A DNA stretch of 64,000 bases, from positions 34,631 through 98,630 of the forward strand of contig JARBTX010000003.1 in NCBI GenBank assembly GCA_029239975.1, in the 5' to 3' direction. Origin of the DNA: Anaerocolumna sp. (GTDB lineage: Bacteria > Bacillota > Clostridia > Lachnospirales > Lachnospiraceae). The position numbers and the translations under genes are program-made. The notes under the pieces are model-generated. The model worked only from the letters and a program-made list of their open reading frames with translations. It ran no database searches and was not told where the DNA came from. This document shows positions 46,581 to 56,749 of this stretch, piece after piece (positions within the stretch are counted from its first letter, which is position 1; each line of letters opens with the position of its first letter).

Positions 46581-49500
46581 ATGAAAAAATTACATAGATT
46601 TGTTCTAATAGCAGGAATATCAGTATCAGTAATTGGAGCAACCTTAATCGGAACTATTCTTCCCACTAATATAACAGTTTCAAAAGCTGCGAATACGGAA
46701 GAAGTTGATTTAAGATTTATATTTACAACTGATATTCATGGACAATTAAATAGTTATGATTATGAACAAGGGTTAGATTACAGTAACGGCGGTATAGCTA
46801 GAGCATATGATTTAATAAAAAGAGCTAGAGCAGAAAAGCCAAAAGATAATACTTTTACCTTTGATGTCGGTGATGTTTTATATGATTACACAACAGAATA
46901 CATATTTGCTGAAAATCAAAAAGAAATACAACCAATTTATAAGGCACTAGCTATGGTAGGATATGATGCCATTACACTAGGTAATCACGATTTTGACTAC
47001 GGATATGAGTATATTCTTAACCAATTAAAAGGTTCTGGTTTAATGGAGAAAACAATCGTTTCCAATGTTATGGATTCTAAGACCGGCGAATTCCCATTCT
47101 TAGAGAATATGTTAATAACAAGGCAGTTAGAAACAAAGGATGGGGATAAAGTTGAAGTAACCATTGGTATAATAGGGGAAACCATTCCAACTTTAACAGA
47201 AAAGACAGAAACTTATACAGGAGTATTAAAAACAGAAGATATTGTTGAGAATGTAAAAAAGCAATCTGCCAAGTTAAAAGAAGCAGGAGCAGATGTTATT
47301 GTTGTATTAGCACACTCAGGTATTGGACCAGAAAATCCTGAACTGAATTTTAAAAATGTATCCTATGCATTAACCAAAATTGATGAAGTTGATGTTGTTT
47401 TATGCGGGCATGAGCACGGTGTATTCCCTACTACGAATACATCATCACCTTATCTTTTACTTCCGGGTGTAGATAAACATACATTTCTTGTAAATGGTAA
47501 AAATCTTGTTATGGCAAATGACAGAGGAAAATCCATTGGGCTTGTGGATCTAACACTGGCAGTTAGTGATGATGAAGTTGAAATAATCAATCGAGTTTCC
47601 GAAGTTCGTAATGTTAAGGGAAGTGATACCAAAGAAAATAAAACCATGAGTTCATTATATGGTGCATGGGAAGCAAAATTTCTACAATACTCTAAAGATG
47701 TAATTGGAGAAGTTGAGAATGGAAAAGCCATTGAAAATTTCTTTGGTTTAATACAGGATAATACAGCAATTCAATTACTTGGCGATGCTATGAGAAGCCA
47801 TGCAATTCGCTTTGTAAATACAGACGGTATTAAGTATAAAGATTATCCAATCATTTCTGCTTCTAGATACCACAGTTTTGGTGCCAACTCCTACACAGAT
47901 TATATAAATATAAAAAATGAGTTTACAGAATCCAATTTAGCAGGAATTCAACCTTACAATAATTATCTAATACTTTATACGATTAATGGAAAACAATTAA
48001 AAGAGTGGTTAGAATGGTCAGCTAGTGCATATGAAGATACCGCTACCAATACAAAATGGACCAATGAAACCATGAACGATTTAATGAAATCTACAAGTTT
48101 GAAATCCTTAATAAAAGAAGAATGGCTTAGTAATTGGGGACAATTTTATGTTTTTGATGGCATTAACTATACAATCAATCCAATGATGCAAGCAAGATAT
48201 GACCTTTCCGGTAATCGAATCAGTAATTCGACACGTGTTACTGAAATCACTTATAATGGAAAACCTGTTACGGATGATACAGTTTTTATCTTAGCAGCTG
48301 ACAAGATAACAAAGCCATCAGAAGCGAATAAAGGTGTTGAAAAGCAGGCAGTGTTTAAAAAGTTTTATCGTGGTCAGTCAGTGTTAAGTAGTTATATCAA
48401 AACCATTAGTAAGACAGGTACTGTCTTACCAACACCGGATAACAATTGGAAGTTACAACTACAACCAAGTTATAAGTTTATCGTTCGTGCATCAAAGGCA
48501 GCGGATGATTTTGCAAATCAGAACACATGGTATAATAGTTTTATTAAGAGTATAAGTAATTATAATTATTATATCGGAAATTATCCAGATGTAACGGATG
48601 ATTTGCTCGCACCAAATCTTTTACTTGTTCCAACAATAACAAGTGCAACTGGAACAGGTTTTAATGTTGCTGTTAACGCAACTGATTTATCTGGAATAGA
48701 GACAATTAAGTATATGCAAGGGGATTATGACCTTAAGTATTCTGGTTGGAGTTATGCAATGAACGTAAAAGATAACGTTTTTTATGCGAAAGAAAATGGT
48801 ATCTATAGTGTTTATGCAGAAGATAAGAAAGGTAATAAAATTGTAAAAAAGATTCTCATAGATAATATAAGTGATGGTGTTGTTGCAATACCAAAAGTAG
48901 AGACCTATACAAATCGTAAAACAGCTATTAAGGGTACTGCAGAACCAGGAACAACCATAAGCATCAGCGCCAAAACCGGTAACTACGAAACCGTAGTTGA
49001 TATGAATGGGAATTTCTCCTATGAGTTACCTGCACAACCTTCCGGTAGTGAAGTTGTTATTTATGCAAAAGATGAAATTACAAATAGAGTAAGTGGAAAG
49101 CTTACTGTGAAAGTGAAGCGAACTGGACCAAACCAACCATCTGTTAATAGTTTTTATAATAATACTGCTACTATAACTGGATTATTAAAAGACGACGATG
49201 CGTCTGTTATTGCTATCATTGGTGATAAGGTATATGTATCAAAGAATGGTGGTAAGGAGCTTTATCAAAAAGCTACAGAAATATATGATAAAAAGAAAAG
49301 TATTATCACTACAACCATAAGCCAAAAAGATGGAAAATATAGCATTGTGGTACCACAATTAACAGTAGGAAATCAAATTCAGGTTTATAACATAGACCAT
49401 ATTAATCGTGTAAGTAGAGTGATTTCTACAAAAGTGAAAGATGGTGGACCTTACACACCAGTGGTAAATGAAATCAGCAATATTGAGCACAATTTAACAG

Positions 49501-50675
49501 GTAAAGTATCTTCCACAAAAACGAATACTATATTTGATGTATATGCTAAAGTAAATGGATCCACATACCATACGAAATCAGACACGGATGGTTATTTCCA
49601 ATTAGAGATTACTAAACAATTACAAGTGGGTCAGTCAATAGAAATTTTTGCAACTGATATGGTAAATGGTAAAACTCGAGAGAGTTTAAGCAGAAATATA
49701 AAAGTATCGAATATTGATAGTTATATTAGTAAGGATGATTCAACTTTATCTATTTATGAATTAAATAATAAAGATACTGAAATATATGGGAATTATTATG
49801 AAGCTGATGAAGAAATATATCTAGCTGTATACTATCCAACAGGAAGCAAAAAGACCAATGAATTTTATGAAGTTACTGCTGATTCTTTTGGAGATTTTCA
49901 GTTTTTATTAGATGATACAATGCCTGCCGGAACAAAAGTGTATGCAATGACTCGTTTTGACGATGGTGAAATAATTTCAGTAGCTATGCAAGAAGTAATT
50001 GCAACGTTACCAATAAAACCTTATCTAATAGAAGAAATAACAAATAGTACAAAACAAGTTCAAGTGGTAACTGATGAAGCTTGTACGGTTACAGTAAAAT
50101 TAGGTTCTAAAAAATACACATCGAATAAAAGTGAATTTGATGAAACATTAAATGCGTATGTATATACTGTTGAAATAGGTAGAAACAATTCTAATACTGA
50201 AATAAAAGTATATGCAAAAAATAATGTTGGATATAGCCCAATATATAAAAATAAAATAATAAAAGTAGCTCCAGATTCACCAGTTGTCGATGAAGTTTAT
50301 GCTGATTCAACAAAAATAACAGGAACAATCGAAGTATTTGACCTAATAAAACCAGAAGAATCAAATGAAGAAGCAGGTAACTCTTCGGTTGAAGAAGCTA
50401 GTAATACTAAACAGAGTTCAAATGATGATTCTAAACAAATAAATGATGAAGCTGAAGAAACTACGAAAACTACTTCTTTAGTAGAAGAATCAGGTACTTT
50501 TGTTTATGCAAAGATTGGTTCAAAAACATACAAAGGAACCATCGATGATGATGGTAACTTTACTATTAAAATTAAAAAACAAAAAGTTGGAACAAAAATC
50601 TATGTTTGGGGATCAAACGAAGGTGGTAGAGGGCCAATAACTACGATAGTGGTGAAAAAGGAAAAAAAGAAATAG
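46581..50675 (+). CDS. Giant secreted 5'-nucleotidase/metallophosphatase with Ig-like repeats
   Basis: The start is ATG 46581 behind GGAGG, giving 1364 residues. Signal peptide (cleavage near S-K-A-A-N, about 40), then a calcineurin-like phosphatase domain with FTTDIHGQL, GDVLYD, LGNHDFDYG, HSGIG and CGHEHG metal motifs (about 45-320), a 5'-nucleotidase C-terminal domain (about 360-610, IQPYNNYLILYTINGKQL), and about 700 residues of beta-rich Ig-like repeats, each with an ITG/IKG-x-AxPG strand and VYAKD/VYAxN ending. It has no LPxTG and no SLH domain; the end is TIVVKKEKKK. It likely scavenges nucleotide phosphate outside. The gene follows a phosphate regulon and purH by a few kb. Confidence 0.85.
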   Translation: MKKLHRFVLIAGISVSVIGATLIGTILPTNITVSKAANTEEVDLRFIFTTDIHGQLNSYDYEQGLDYSNGGIARAYDLIKRARAEKPKDNTFTFDVGDVLYDYTTEYIFAENQKEIQPIYKALAMVGYDAITLGNHDFDYGYEYILNQLKGSGLMEKTIVSNVMDSKTGEFPFLENMLITRQLETKDGDKVEVTIGIIGETIPTLTEKTETYTGVLKTEDIVENVKKQSAKLKEAGADVIVVLAHSGIGPENPELNFKNVSYALTKIDEVDVVLCGHEHGVFPTTNTSSPYLLLPGVDKHTFLVNGKNLVMANDRGKSIGLVDLTLAVSDDEVEIINRVSEVRNVKGSDTKENKTMSSLYGAWEAKFLQYSKDVIGEVENGKAIENFFGLIQDNTAIQLLGDAMRSHAIRFVNTDGIKYKDYPIISASRYHSFGANSYTDYINIKNEFTESNLAGIQPYNNYLILYTINGKQLKEWLEWSASAYEDTATNTKWTNETMNDLMKSTSLKSLIKEEWLSNWGQFYVFDGINYTINPMMQARYDLSGNRISNSTRVTEITYNGKPVTDDTVFILAADKITKPSEANKGVEKQAVFKKFYRGQSVLSSYIKTISKTGTVLPTPDNNWKLQLQPSYKFIVRASKAADDFANQNTWYNSFIKSISNYNYYIGNYPDVTDDLLAPNLLLVPTITSATGTGFNVAVNATDLSGIETIKYMQGDYDLKYSGWSYAMNVKDNVFYAKENGIYSVYAEDKKGNKIVKKILIDNISDGVVAIPKVETYTNRKTAIKGTAEPGTTISISAKTGNYETVVDMNGNFSYELPAQPSGSEVVIYAKDEITNRVSGKLTVKVKRTGPNQPSVNSFYNNTATITGLLKDDDASVIAIIGDKVYVSKNGGKELYQKATEIYDKKKSIITTTISQKDGKYSIVVPQLTVGNQIQVYNIDHINRVSRVISTKVKDGGPYTPVVNEISNIEHNLTGKVSSTKTNTIFDVYAKVNGSTYHTKSDTDGYFQLEITKQLQVGQSIEIFATDMVNGKTRESLSRNIKVSNIDSYISKDDSTLSIYELNNKDTEIYGNYYEADEEIYLAVYYPTGSKKTNEFYEVTADSFGDFQFLLDDTMPAGTKVYAMTRFDDGEIISVAMQEVIATLPIKPYLIEEITNSTKQVQVVTDEACTVTVKLGSKKYTSNKSEFDETLNAYVYTVEIGRNNSNTEIKVYAKNNVGYSPIYKNKIIKVAPDSPVVDEVYADSTKITGTIEVFDLIKPEESNEEAGNSSVEEASNTKQSSNDDSKQINDEAEETTKTTSLVEESGTFVYAKIGSKTYKGTIDDDGNFTIKIKKQKVGTKIYVWGSNEGGRGPITTIVVKKEKKK

Positions 50676-50693
50676 AATAAAGTAAATCAAATA

Positions 50694-50755
50694 AAACTGT
50701 ACATTTTAGAGTAGACCTGGAAAAAAGTTTATCTAATAATGTACAGTTTATTTTT
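50694..50755 (+). terminator. Terminator of the 5'-nucleotidase gene
   Basis: AAACTGTACATT (50694-50705) pairs with AATGTACAGTTT (50738-50749), then ATTTTTT. The remainder up to 50981 holds no gene. Confidence 0.85.
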
Positions 50756-50981
50756 TACATTTTTAATCTAATTCTTATTTTTCTATAAGACTGATTTAAT
50801 AAAGAAAAGGTATGATAGTACTATATAAAAACGGGATTTTGGTGTATAATGAAATTAGTAATTCATGGTATATTTTAGAAAATAATAGAAAAATAAAACT
50901 ATACTAGATAAAAATTTGAATTCATAGATACGAAAATTTGGTTTAACAGGATATAAACGTAATAAGTAAGGAGGGATATAT

Positions 50982-51527
50982 GTGTTAACAGTATTTCAAA
51001 TATGTTTTTTTGTAGGAATTGGGTTGATAGTTTTATCATTTCTGTTTGGTAATTTTTTTGAAGCAGTTGGTATTGATGGATTAGATCTAGATTTTGATTT
51101 TGTAGGCCTGAACATATATCTTCCAATAAGTCCAGTATTAATGATGTTATTCTTAACAGTTTTTGGTGGTATTGGTTGGATCTTAATAGATTCGCATCCA
51201 CATATGTGGATTTTACTAGTGATAGCAATAGGAATAGTCTTAGGAATCCTAGTTTGCTCTTTGGTATTTTTTTTAGTGATGAAACCACTAAAAAACGCTG
51301 AGAATACCAGTGCCCCAAACCCAGAAGATTTAGTCGGCATAAAAGCAACTGTATCAGAAACAATTTTAAATGGTGGATTTGGTGAAATTCGTTATGTCAT
51401 TAATGGAAACAGCTTCACTTCCCCTGCAAAAGCAACCAACGGAAGTGAGATTAAAGCTGGAAACGATGTTGCTATATGTTGGATTGAAAACTATGTTTTT
51501 TATGTAGCAAGCTTAGATGATATTTAA
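50982..51527 (+). CDS. NfeD/YuaF-like membrane protein
   Basis: This 181-residue protein has three membrane segments (about 3-22, 45-68, 72-100), then an OB-fold (about 108-180) starting EDLVGIKATVSETI, as in YuaF/NfeD proteins that pair with flotillins. The start is GTG with AAGGAGGG upstream. The flotillin gene follows after 93 bases, so they are probably one operon (compare yuaF-yuaG of Bacillus). Confidence 0.82.
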   Translation: MLTVFQICFFVGIGLIVLSFLFGNFFEAVGIDGLDLDFDFVGLNIYLPISPVLMMLFLTVFGGIGWILIDSHPHMWILLVIAIGIVLGILVCSLVFFLVMKPLKNAENTSAPNPEDLVGIKATVSETILNGGFGEIRYVINGNSFTSPAKATNGSEIKAGNDVAICWIENYVFYVASLDDI

Positions 51528-51620
51528 TTGTATAATGAGCTAAAAATATTTAAAATTTATCTTAAAAGCTCATTGGTACATTAATATATAAAAAAACATT
51601 TATAATAGGAGGAAGGAAGT

Positions 51621-53093
51621 ATGGATCAAATAATTATTATCGCGGGTATCATTATAGGAGCGGTAATTATTGTCATGCTAATATTTACTAGCATGTGGAA
51701 GAGAGTTTCACAAGACAAGGCACTTGTAGTAACTGGTTTAAGAAAGAGAGTAATCTCTGGTGGTGGTGGAATAGTTATACCATTACTTGAACGTTCTGAT
51801 AAGATTTCGTTGGAAAATATGAAAATCGAAGTTAGGACAGAAGGAGCTAGAACGGAACAAGGTGTTGACATTCGTGCAGATGGTGTTGCTGTAATTAAAG
51901 TTAAAAGCGATAAAGAAAGCATACTAAGTGCAGTAGAACAGTTTAATACAGGAAGAGAACAACAAACAATTGACGTAATTAAAGACACAGCCAAAGACGT
52001 ATTAGAAGGTAAACTTCGTGAAATCATATCAAAGATGACGGTAGAAGAAATTTATAAAGACCGTGAAAAGTTTGCTTCACAAGTACAGGAAGTTGCAGCA
52101 GTAGGTTTAGCAAATATGGGTCTTGAATTAAAAGCCTTTACTATTCGTGATATCTCTGATAAAAATGGATATTTAGAAGCATTAGGTAAACCAAGAATAG
52201 CAGAAGTTAAAAAGAATGCTGCAGTCGCTGAAGCTGATGCATTAAGAGAAACAAAAATTAAAGTAGCAGAAGCAGAAAGACTTGGAGAAGAAGCAAAAAT
52301 TGTAGCTGAAACTCATGTAGCAGAAGCTCACAAAGAGAAAGAATTAAAAGTTCAAGCTTACCGTGAAGAGCAAGAAACCTATAAAGCTCGTGCCGACTTA
52401 GCTTATGAGATTGAAAAGAATAAAGTGGCAAAAGAAGTTACGGAAACAGCCATGTTGGTTGAATTGACTAAGAAGGAAAAAGAAACTGAGATTCAAGAAA
52501 AAGAAGCCAATAGACGTGAAAAAGAACTTCTTGCGACTGTAAATAAACAAGCAGATGCGGATATGTATAAGATTAGTAAACAAGCAGATGCAAAAAAATA
52601 TGCTGAATTAAAAGAAGCAGAAGCATACAGTATGGCTATTAAAGTAAAGGCTGAAGCAGAAGCAGAGGCGATTCGTATCAAAGGTGAAGCAGAAGCATCC
52701 GCTATCTTAGCAAAAGGTAAAGCAGAAGCAGAAACTATGGAAAAGAAAGCAGAAGCATACAAACTTTATAATGATGCAGCTGTAACTCATATGATAATTG
52801 AAAAATTACCAGAGATTGCACAGGCAGTCGCAGAACCATTATCTAAGACAGAAAAGATTGTAATTATTGATAATGGGGGCAGTGGTGATGGATCTAATAA
52901 AGGAGCGTCAAAGGTATCTGGTTATGTAACAGAGATAGTAAGTCAACTACCTGAAACCATTGAAGCAATGACTGGTTTTAACTTCGTAGATGCTATTAAA
53001 AATAAATTTGACACAAAGAAAGAGTCAGATACAAAAGAGTCAGATTCAAAAGAGTATAACGAAGATTATACTGAAACAACGATTCATGAATAA
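51621..53093 (+). CDS. floT: Flotillin family membrane scaffold protein
   Basis: This 490-residue protein has an N-terminal membrane segment (about 3-23), an SPFH/band-7 domain (about 30-190, QDKALVVTGLRKRVISGGGG, DVLEGKLREIISKMTVEEIY), then a long coiled coil with repeated E-A-x-A/K-A-E-A blocks (about 190-390), and an acidic tail (KKESDTKESDSKE). It organises membrane microdomains. The paired NfeD-like gene is directly upstream. Confidence 0.93.
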   Translation: MDQIIIIAGIIIGAVIIVMLIFTSMWKRVSQDKALVVTGLRKRVISGGGGIVIPLLERSDKISLENMKIEVRTEGARTEQGVDIRADGVAVIKVKSDKESILSAVEQFNTGREQQTIDVIKDTAKDVLEGKLREIISKMTVEEIYKDREKFASQVQEVAAVGLANMGLELKAFTIRDISDKNGYLEALGKPRIAEVKKNAAVAEADALRETKIKVAEAERLGEEAKIVAETHVAEAHKEKELKVQAYREEQETYKARADLAYEIEKNKVAKEVTETAMLVELTKKEKETEIQEKEANRREKELLATVNKQADADMYKISKQADAKKYAELKEAEAYSMAIKVKAEAEAEAIRIKGEAEASAILAKGKAEAETMEKKAEAYKLYNDAAVTHMIIEKLPEIAQAVAEPLSKTEKIVIIDNGGSGDGSNKGASKVSGYVTEIVSQLPETIEAMTGFNFVDAIKNKFDTKKESDTKESDSKEYNEDYTETTIHE

Positions 53094-53096
53094 ATT

Positions 53097-53137
53097 TAAA
53101 AAGTCTGACCAAGCATTCTGCTTAGGTCAGACTTTTA
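53097..53137. terminator. Bidirectional terminator after the flotillin gene
   Basis: AAAAAGTCTGACC pairs with GGTCAGACTTTT; symmetric, serving the converging Ig-like gene as well. Confidence 0.85.
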
Positions 53138-53144
53138 TACATGT

Positions 53145-53819
53145 TTAATTTGTTGTTGTTTCTTTGTTGTTAGTATTCGTTTCAGGAACTTCTTGTTTAT
53201 TTTCTTCTACAACTGTTACTTTACACATATCGAATTTTCCATTACCAATAGCGGCAAAGATATAAGTAACGCCTGCTTTTTTCGCTGTTACTCTACCACC
53301 AATACTTACAGCAGCGATTTCTGAATCATTACTAGAAAACATAGCTTCTTCTACTGTGTTATTAGGTTTTAAAATAGCAGTCAATGTAGTCTTGCTTCCT
53401 ACTGTCATTGTAATCTCAGATTTTGTCAGCTTAATGCTGATTGCCGGAGGACCAACTGTTACTTCGCATTCTAGTGTTTCAATTGTTTTGATCCCATCTT
53501 TAATTACTACTGTAATTTTTGTGGTCCCAAAATCAACTGCTGTTATAACTCCACTATCATCTACGGTTGCAATTGAGCTAGCGTCAGTTTTGTAGGTTAC
53601 TTTTTGTGTATCTAACACATTGTAAACCTTCAACGCATAAGTGGTATCCTTGACAAGTGCTTTACTTTTAACATTAAGTTTTGCACCACCTTGGTCGCCT
53701 TCAACACTGGAAGCCATAGCAACCATACTATTACCGACAAAGGGAATTGGAATGATTACAGTGAAGAATACATACAAGCCAAGTACATATAAGCACTTTT
53801 TAATTAGACTAAATTTCAT
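53145..53819 (-). CDS. Secreted Ig-like (BIG2) domain protein
   Basis: ATG 53819 has GGAGGA upstream (TTG 53834 is before it); 224 residues. Signal or anchor segment (about 5-30), then two BIG2-type repeats (about 45-125 and 128-210), each with the T-W/Y-x-S-S-D/N...A-x-V...G-x-V-T-A-x-x-x-G pattern (ASSIATVDDSGVITAVDFG and DSEIAAVSIGGRVTAKKAG). The tail is Asn/Thr-rich. No enzyme domain; possibly an envelope adhesion or spacer protein. Confidence 0.78.
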   Translation of the reverse strand: MKFSLIKKCLYVLGLYVFFTVIIPIPFVGNSMVAMASSVEGDQGGAKLNVKSKALVKDTTYALKVYNVLDTQKVTYKTDASSIATVDDSGVITAVDFGTTKITVVIKDGIKTIETLECEVTVGPPAISIKLTKSEITMTVGSKTTLTAILKPNNTVEEAMFSSNDSEIAAVSIGGRVTAKKAGVTYIFAAIGNGKFDMCKVTVVEENKQEVPETNTNNKETTTN

Positions 53820-54000
53820 GGCATTGTCCTCCAATCCTTGTATCTCCCCGATTCACAACTCAAATGAATTGCTCATTAAATAGATTTTACTCACCTATCA
53901 TAATATTACTATAATACTAGTTTTTGTCAGAAACATGGCAAATCTTAAAAAAAACGTAAGAATTTAAACATATTTTAATAGATAGTGTTTCTTTTTCCAC

Positions 54001-54030
54001 TTGTTTTTAACCAACAAAATACGCTATAAT
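54001..54030 (+). promoter_or_regulatory. Promoter of the second two-component system
   Basis: TTGTTT, 18-base spacer, TATAAT, 62 bases before the start codon. Confidence 0.65.
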
Positions 54031-54092
54031 GATTTAGAATAAAAAATTATGCTTTTATATAAATAGTAATAAAATTTTTTGGAGGTAACGCA

Positions 54093-54785
54093 ATGCAATA
54101 TATTTTAATCGCTGATGACAATCATGATATTACAGATGTTTTATCTACATATTCTAAAAAAGAAGGATATGAACCGGTAATAGCGTATGATGGCGAAGAA
54201 GCTTTTCGATTATTTGAACACTATAATCCAGCTGCTGTGCTACTAGATGTTATGATGCCAAAAGAGGATGGCTACGAGGTTTGTCGTAAAATCCGAGCGA
54301 AATCAAATGTACCAGTTATATTGATTACAGCCAGAGGTGAAGATTTTGAACGTATTATGGGCTTAGATATAGGAGCTGATGATTATATAGTAAAACCATT
54401 TAGTCCTAGTGAAGTAATGGCAAGAGTTAGAGCAGTGCTAAGAAGAATCACAAGAACTGAAAAGGATATAAATAGTGGCAATACAATAACCGTTAGCAAT
54501 ATGGCCATAAATCTAGATGAATATACTCTTCACATAAATGGATCAAAAATGTCATTAACAAAAAAAGAGATTGAAACCATGTGGACATTAGCAAAAAATC
54601 CAAATAAGGTATTCACTAGAGATAATTTATTGGATAGTTTATGGGGATTTGATTATTTCGGAGATAGTAGAACTGTTGATTCACATATAAAACGTTTGAG
54701 AGCAAAGTTAGATACAGTAGAACATCCAGAATGGAATATAAAAACAATATGGGGTGTTGGCTACAAATTTGAAATTGATGAATAA
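54093..54785 (+). CDS. OmpR-type response regulator
   Basis: This 230-residue regulator has a receiver domain with D8-D9, phosphoacceptor D52 (VLLDVMMPKEDG) and VKPFSP, and a winged-helix domain (about 128-230) ending IWGVGYKFEID. It is paired with the kinase 83 bases downstream. The signal is unknown. GGAGG precedes ATG. Confidence 0.92.
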   Translation: MQYILIADDNHDITDVLSTYSKKEGYEPVIAYDGEEAFRLFEHYNPAAVLLDVMMPKEDGYEVCRKIRAKSNVPVILITARGEDFERIMGLDIGADDYIVKPFSPSEVMARVRAVLRRITRTEKDINSGNTITVSNMAINLDEYTLHINGSKMSLTKKEIETMWTLAKNPNKVFTRDNLLDSLWGFDYFGDSRTVDSHIKRLRAKLDTVEHPEWNIKTIWGVGYKFEIDE

Positions 54786-54868
54786 ATGTAAAAATTTTAA
54801 ATAATACATTTAAAGTTTTTATAAAATACTTATACTACATAGCAATATCGCTAAAAATGGAGACATAG

Positions 54869-56356
54869 ATGGATAAAAAGAATCAAGTAAGACCCCAAAA
54901 TAGACTCTTTTTAAAAGTATATATAAATTACGCAATTATGCTGACAGTACTTGCAGTTTTAGTTGGTCTGATATTTATGAATCTTTATGAAGAAAACATT
55001 AAAGATAGTAACTATCAAAAACTTTTTAAACAGGCGACTACTATTTCAAAAAAATTATCTCAGATGATTATCAATGGGGAAGAAGATAGTTATTTAGAGT
55101 ATTTAACAATATTAGATGACTTAGACGTTGAAAAAACGGACGTATATACTATATCTAATCCTAAAGCGAATAATCCTATGGATAAGGATTTTGAAAATGC
55201 AGATCTAGAAAATATTGAATTACCAAAAGATTTTACTGAAATACTTGATAAAGCATTTCATAATCAGATAGATCATAGCCAAGATTATTACGAAGTTTTT
55301 GGTGGAGTATCCTTTATAATTGGTGTTCCAGTAAGAGTTAGTGGTGAAGTAGTTGGTGCTGTTTTACTTAGAACATTGGTTGCGAATCAACAGGAAATTG
55401 TTAAAAGTAGTATGTCTCTTATATTCTTAAGTGTAGGTGTTGCTTTGTTTATATCGTTTGTCATAGCAATTTTGTTTGCAAGAGGATTATCATCTCCAAT
55501 CTCGAAAATGCGTATCACAGCTTTGGAGTTAGCAGATGGAAAGTTTGAAAGTAAAACAAATATTGCAAGAAAAGACGAAATTGGTGATTTAGCAAGAACA
55601 ATTGATATACTTGCCGATGAATTAAAAGAAAATGAGTTAGAGAGACAAAGTAGAGAGCAAGCAAGAATTGATTTTTTTGCAAATGTTTCACATGAATTAC
55701 GTACCCCTATTACAGTAATCCGTGCCTATATGGAATCCTTGGTTGATGGTGTAGTAACAGATGAAGAAAAAGTCATCCAATATTATTCAAGAATACTAAT
55801 GGAATGTAAAGGCATGGAACGATTAGTAGGAGATTTACTTGTATTATCCAAAATGCAAAATCCTGATTTTGTTGTCGAAAAAGAACCAGTAAATATTGTT
55901 CAAGTTTTTGATGATTTAATAAGAAGTGTGCATGCTATTAGTATAGAGAAAAACATAACTATTGAGATTACAAAAGATCGTCCAGTGTATATGATGATGG
56001 GTGATTATGATAGATTAAGACAGATGTTTCTGATTATTTTAGACAATGCAATTAAGTTTTCTAATGTAAATTCTACCATACACATAATTTTATATCAGTT
56101 GGATAAACTAATAATATCAATCAGAGATGAAGGCGTCGGAATTTCACCAGAAGAGTTGCCTAGCATTTTTGATAAATTTTATAAATCTAAATTAAAGCAA
56201 AATGCGCAAGGTTCTGGACTTGGTTTAGCAATCGCGAAACAAATAGCTTTAAAACATGGTGGAACTGTTGAAGTTAACAGTACATTAGGGGAAGGAACGG
56301 AATTTGTATTTTCATTCCAATGCTTGGAAAATTATGTAGAAGAGTTAAATATTTAG
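54869..56356 (+). CDS. Sensor histidine kinase
   Basis: This 495-residue kinase has membrane segments at about 17-38 and 178-203 around an extracytoplasmic domain, then HAMP (about 204-256), HisKA with H275 (FFANVSHELRTPITVI), and HATPase with LDNAIKFS, RDEGVGIS and GSGLGLAIAKQ. It has no PAS domain, unlike the PhoR kinase in this window. It resembles BaeS/VanS-type envelope sensors, though the ligand cannot be predicted. Confidence 0.92.
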   Translation: MDKKNQVRPQNRLFLKVYINYAIMLTVLAVLVGLIFMNLYEENIKDSNYQKLFKQATTISKKLSQMIINGEEDSYLEYLTILDDLDVEKTDVYTISNPKANNPMDKDFENADLENIELPKDFTEILDKAFHNQIDHSQDYYEVFGGVSFIIGVPVRVSGEVVGAVLLRTLVANQQEIVKSSMSLIFLSVGVALFISFVIAILFARGLSSPISKMRITALELADGKFESKTNIARKDEIGDLARTIDILADELKENELERQSREQARIDFFANVSHELRTPITVIRAYMESLVDGVVTDEEKVIQYYSRILMECKGMERLVGDLLVLSKMQNPDFVVEKEPVNIVQVFDDLIRSVHAISIEKNITIEITKDRPVYMMMGDYDRLRQMFLIILDNAIKFSNVNSTIHIILYQLDKLIISIRDEGVGISPEELPSIFDKFYKSKLKQNAQGSGLGLAIAKQIALKHGGTVEVNSTLGEGTEFVFSFQCLENYVEELNI

Positions 56357-56378
56357 TACTTTTTAAGACATAAAGAAC

Positions 56379-56407
56379 TTGAAAATTTGAATTAGCTCAT
56401 GTATAAT
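56379..56407 (+). promoter_or_regulatory. 6S RNA promoter
   Basis: TTGAAA, 17-base spacer, TATAAT. The predicted start is about 56414, just before the 5' arm of the 6S RNA. Confidence 0.8.
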
Positions 56408-56413
56408 GAAATC

Positions 56414-56634
56414 AAGAAAAGTTCCTGGAATGTGCGATACTCCTACTATTTTGAACCTACATGATATAATACGGGATTCCTATATTTGTAAGATTATGTC
56501 AGGCCACCGTTTGCAGTGGAAGACAGAGGCTTACTTGCGGAAACCCACCTAGCTTGGCTAGGAGTCAAAATATAGGAAACGGCTTTTCGGGTACATGAAC
56601 AAAAGATAAGGGGCAGCAGTAGCTGCCTTTTTTT
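56414..56634 (+). ncRNA. ssrS: 6S RNA (SsrS)
   Basis: The roughly 220-base RNA starts with GTTCCTGGAATGTGC, has TTTTGAACCTACA, the central AGGCCACCGTTTGCAGTGGAAGACAG arm region (56514-56539) and CCCACCTAGCTTGGCTAGGAG, and closes with GTACATGAAC pairing back to the 5' end. These blocks match clostridial 6S RNAs as I recall them. It mimics an open promoter and holds SigA-RNA polymerase. It ends in a terminator, GGCAGC/GCTGCC with T7 (56612-56634). Identity rests on pattern recognition; a covariance search would settle it. Confidence 0.85.
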
Positions 56635-56749
56635 AAGCTTATCAAAATATCCATTTTATGGAACTCGTTGAAAAAGATAACTATATCTTTTATAATAAAG
56701 CTATTCAAGTGTCATATTAAACAAGTGATTACACTAGATGGGAGCCAAT

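Noticed and set aside
50899..51363. Minus-strand frame of 154 codons opposite the NfeD-like gene
   Set aside because: It overlaps a well-supported gene with a strong start and family fold; its own translation is Leu/Ser/Gln-rich without motifs.
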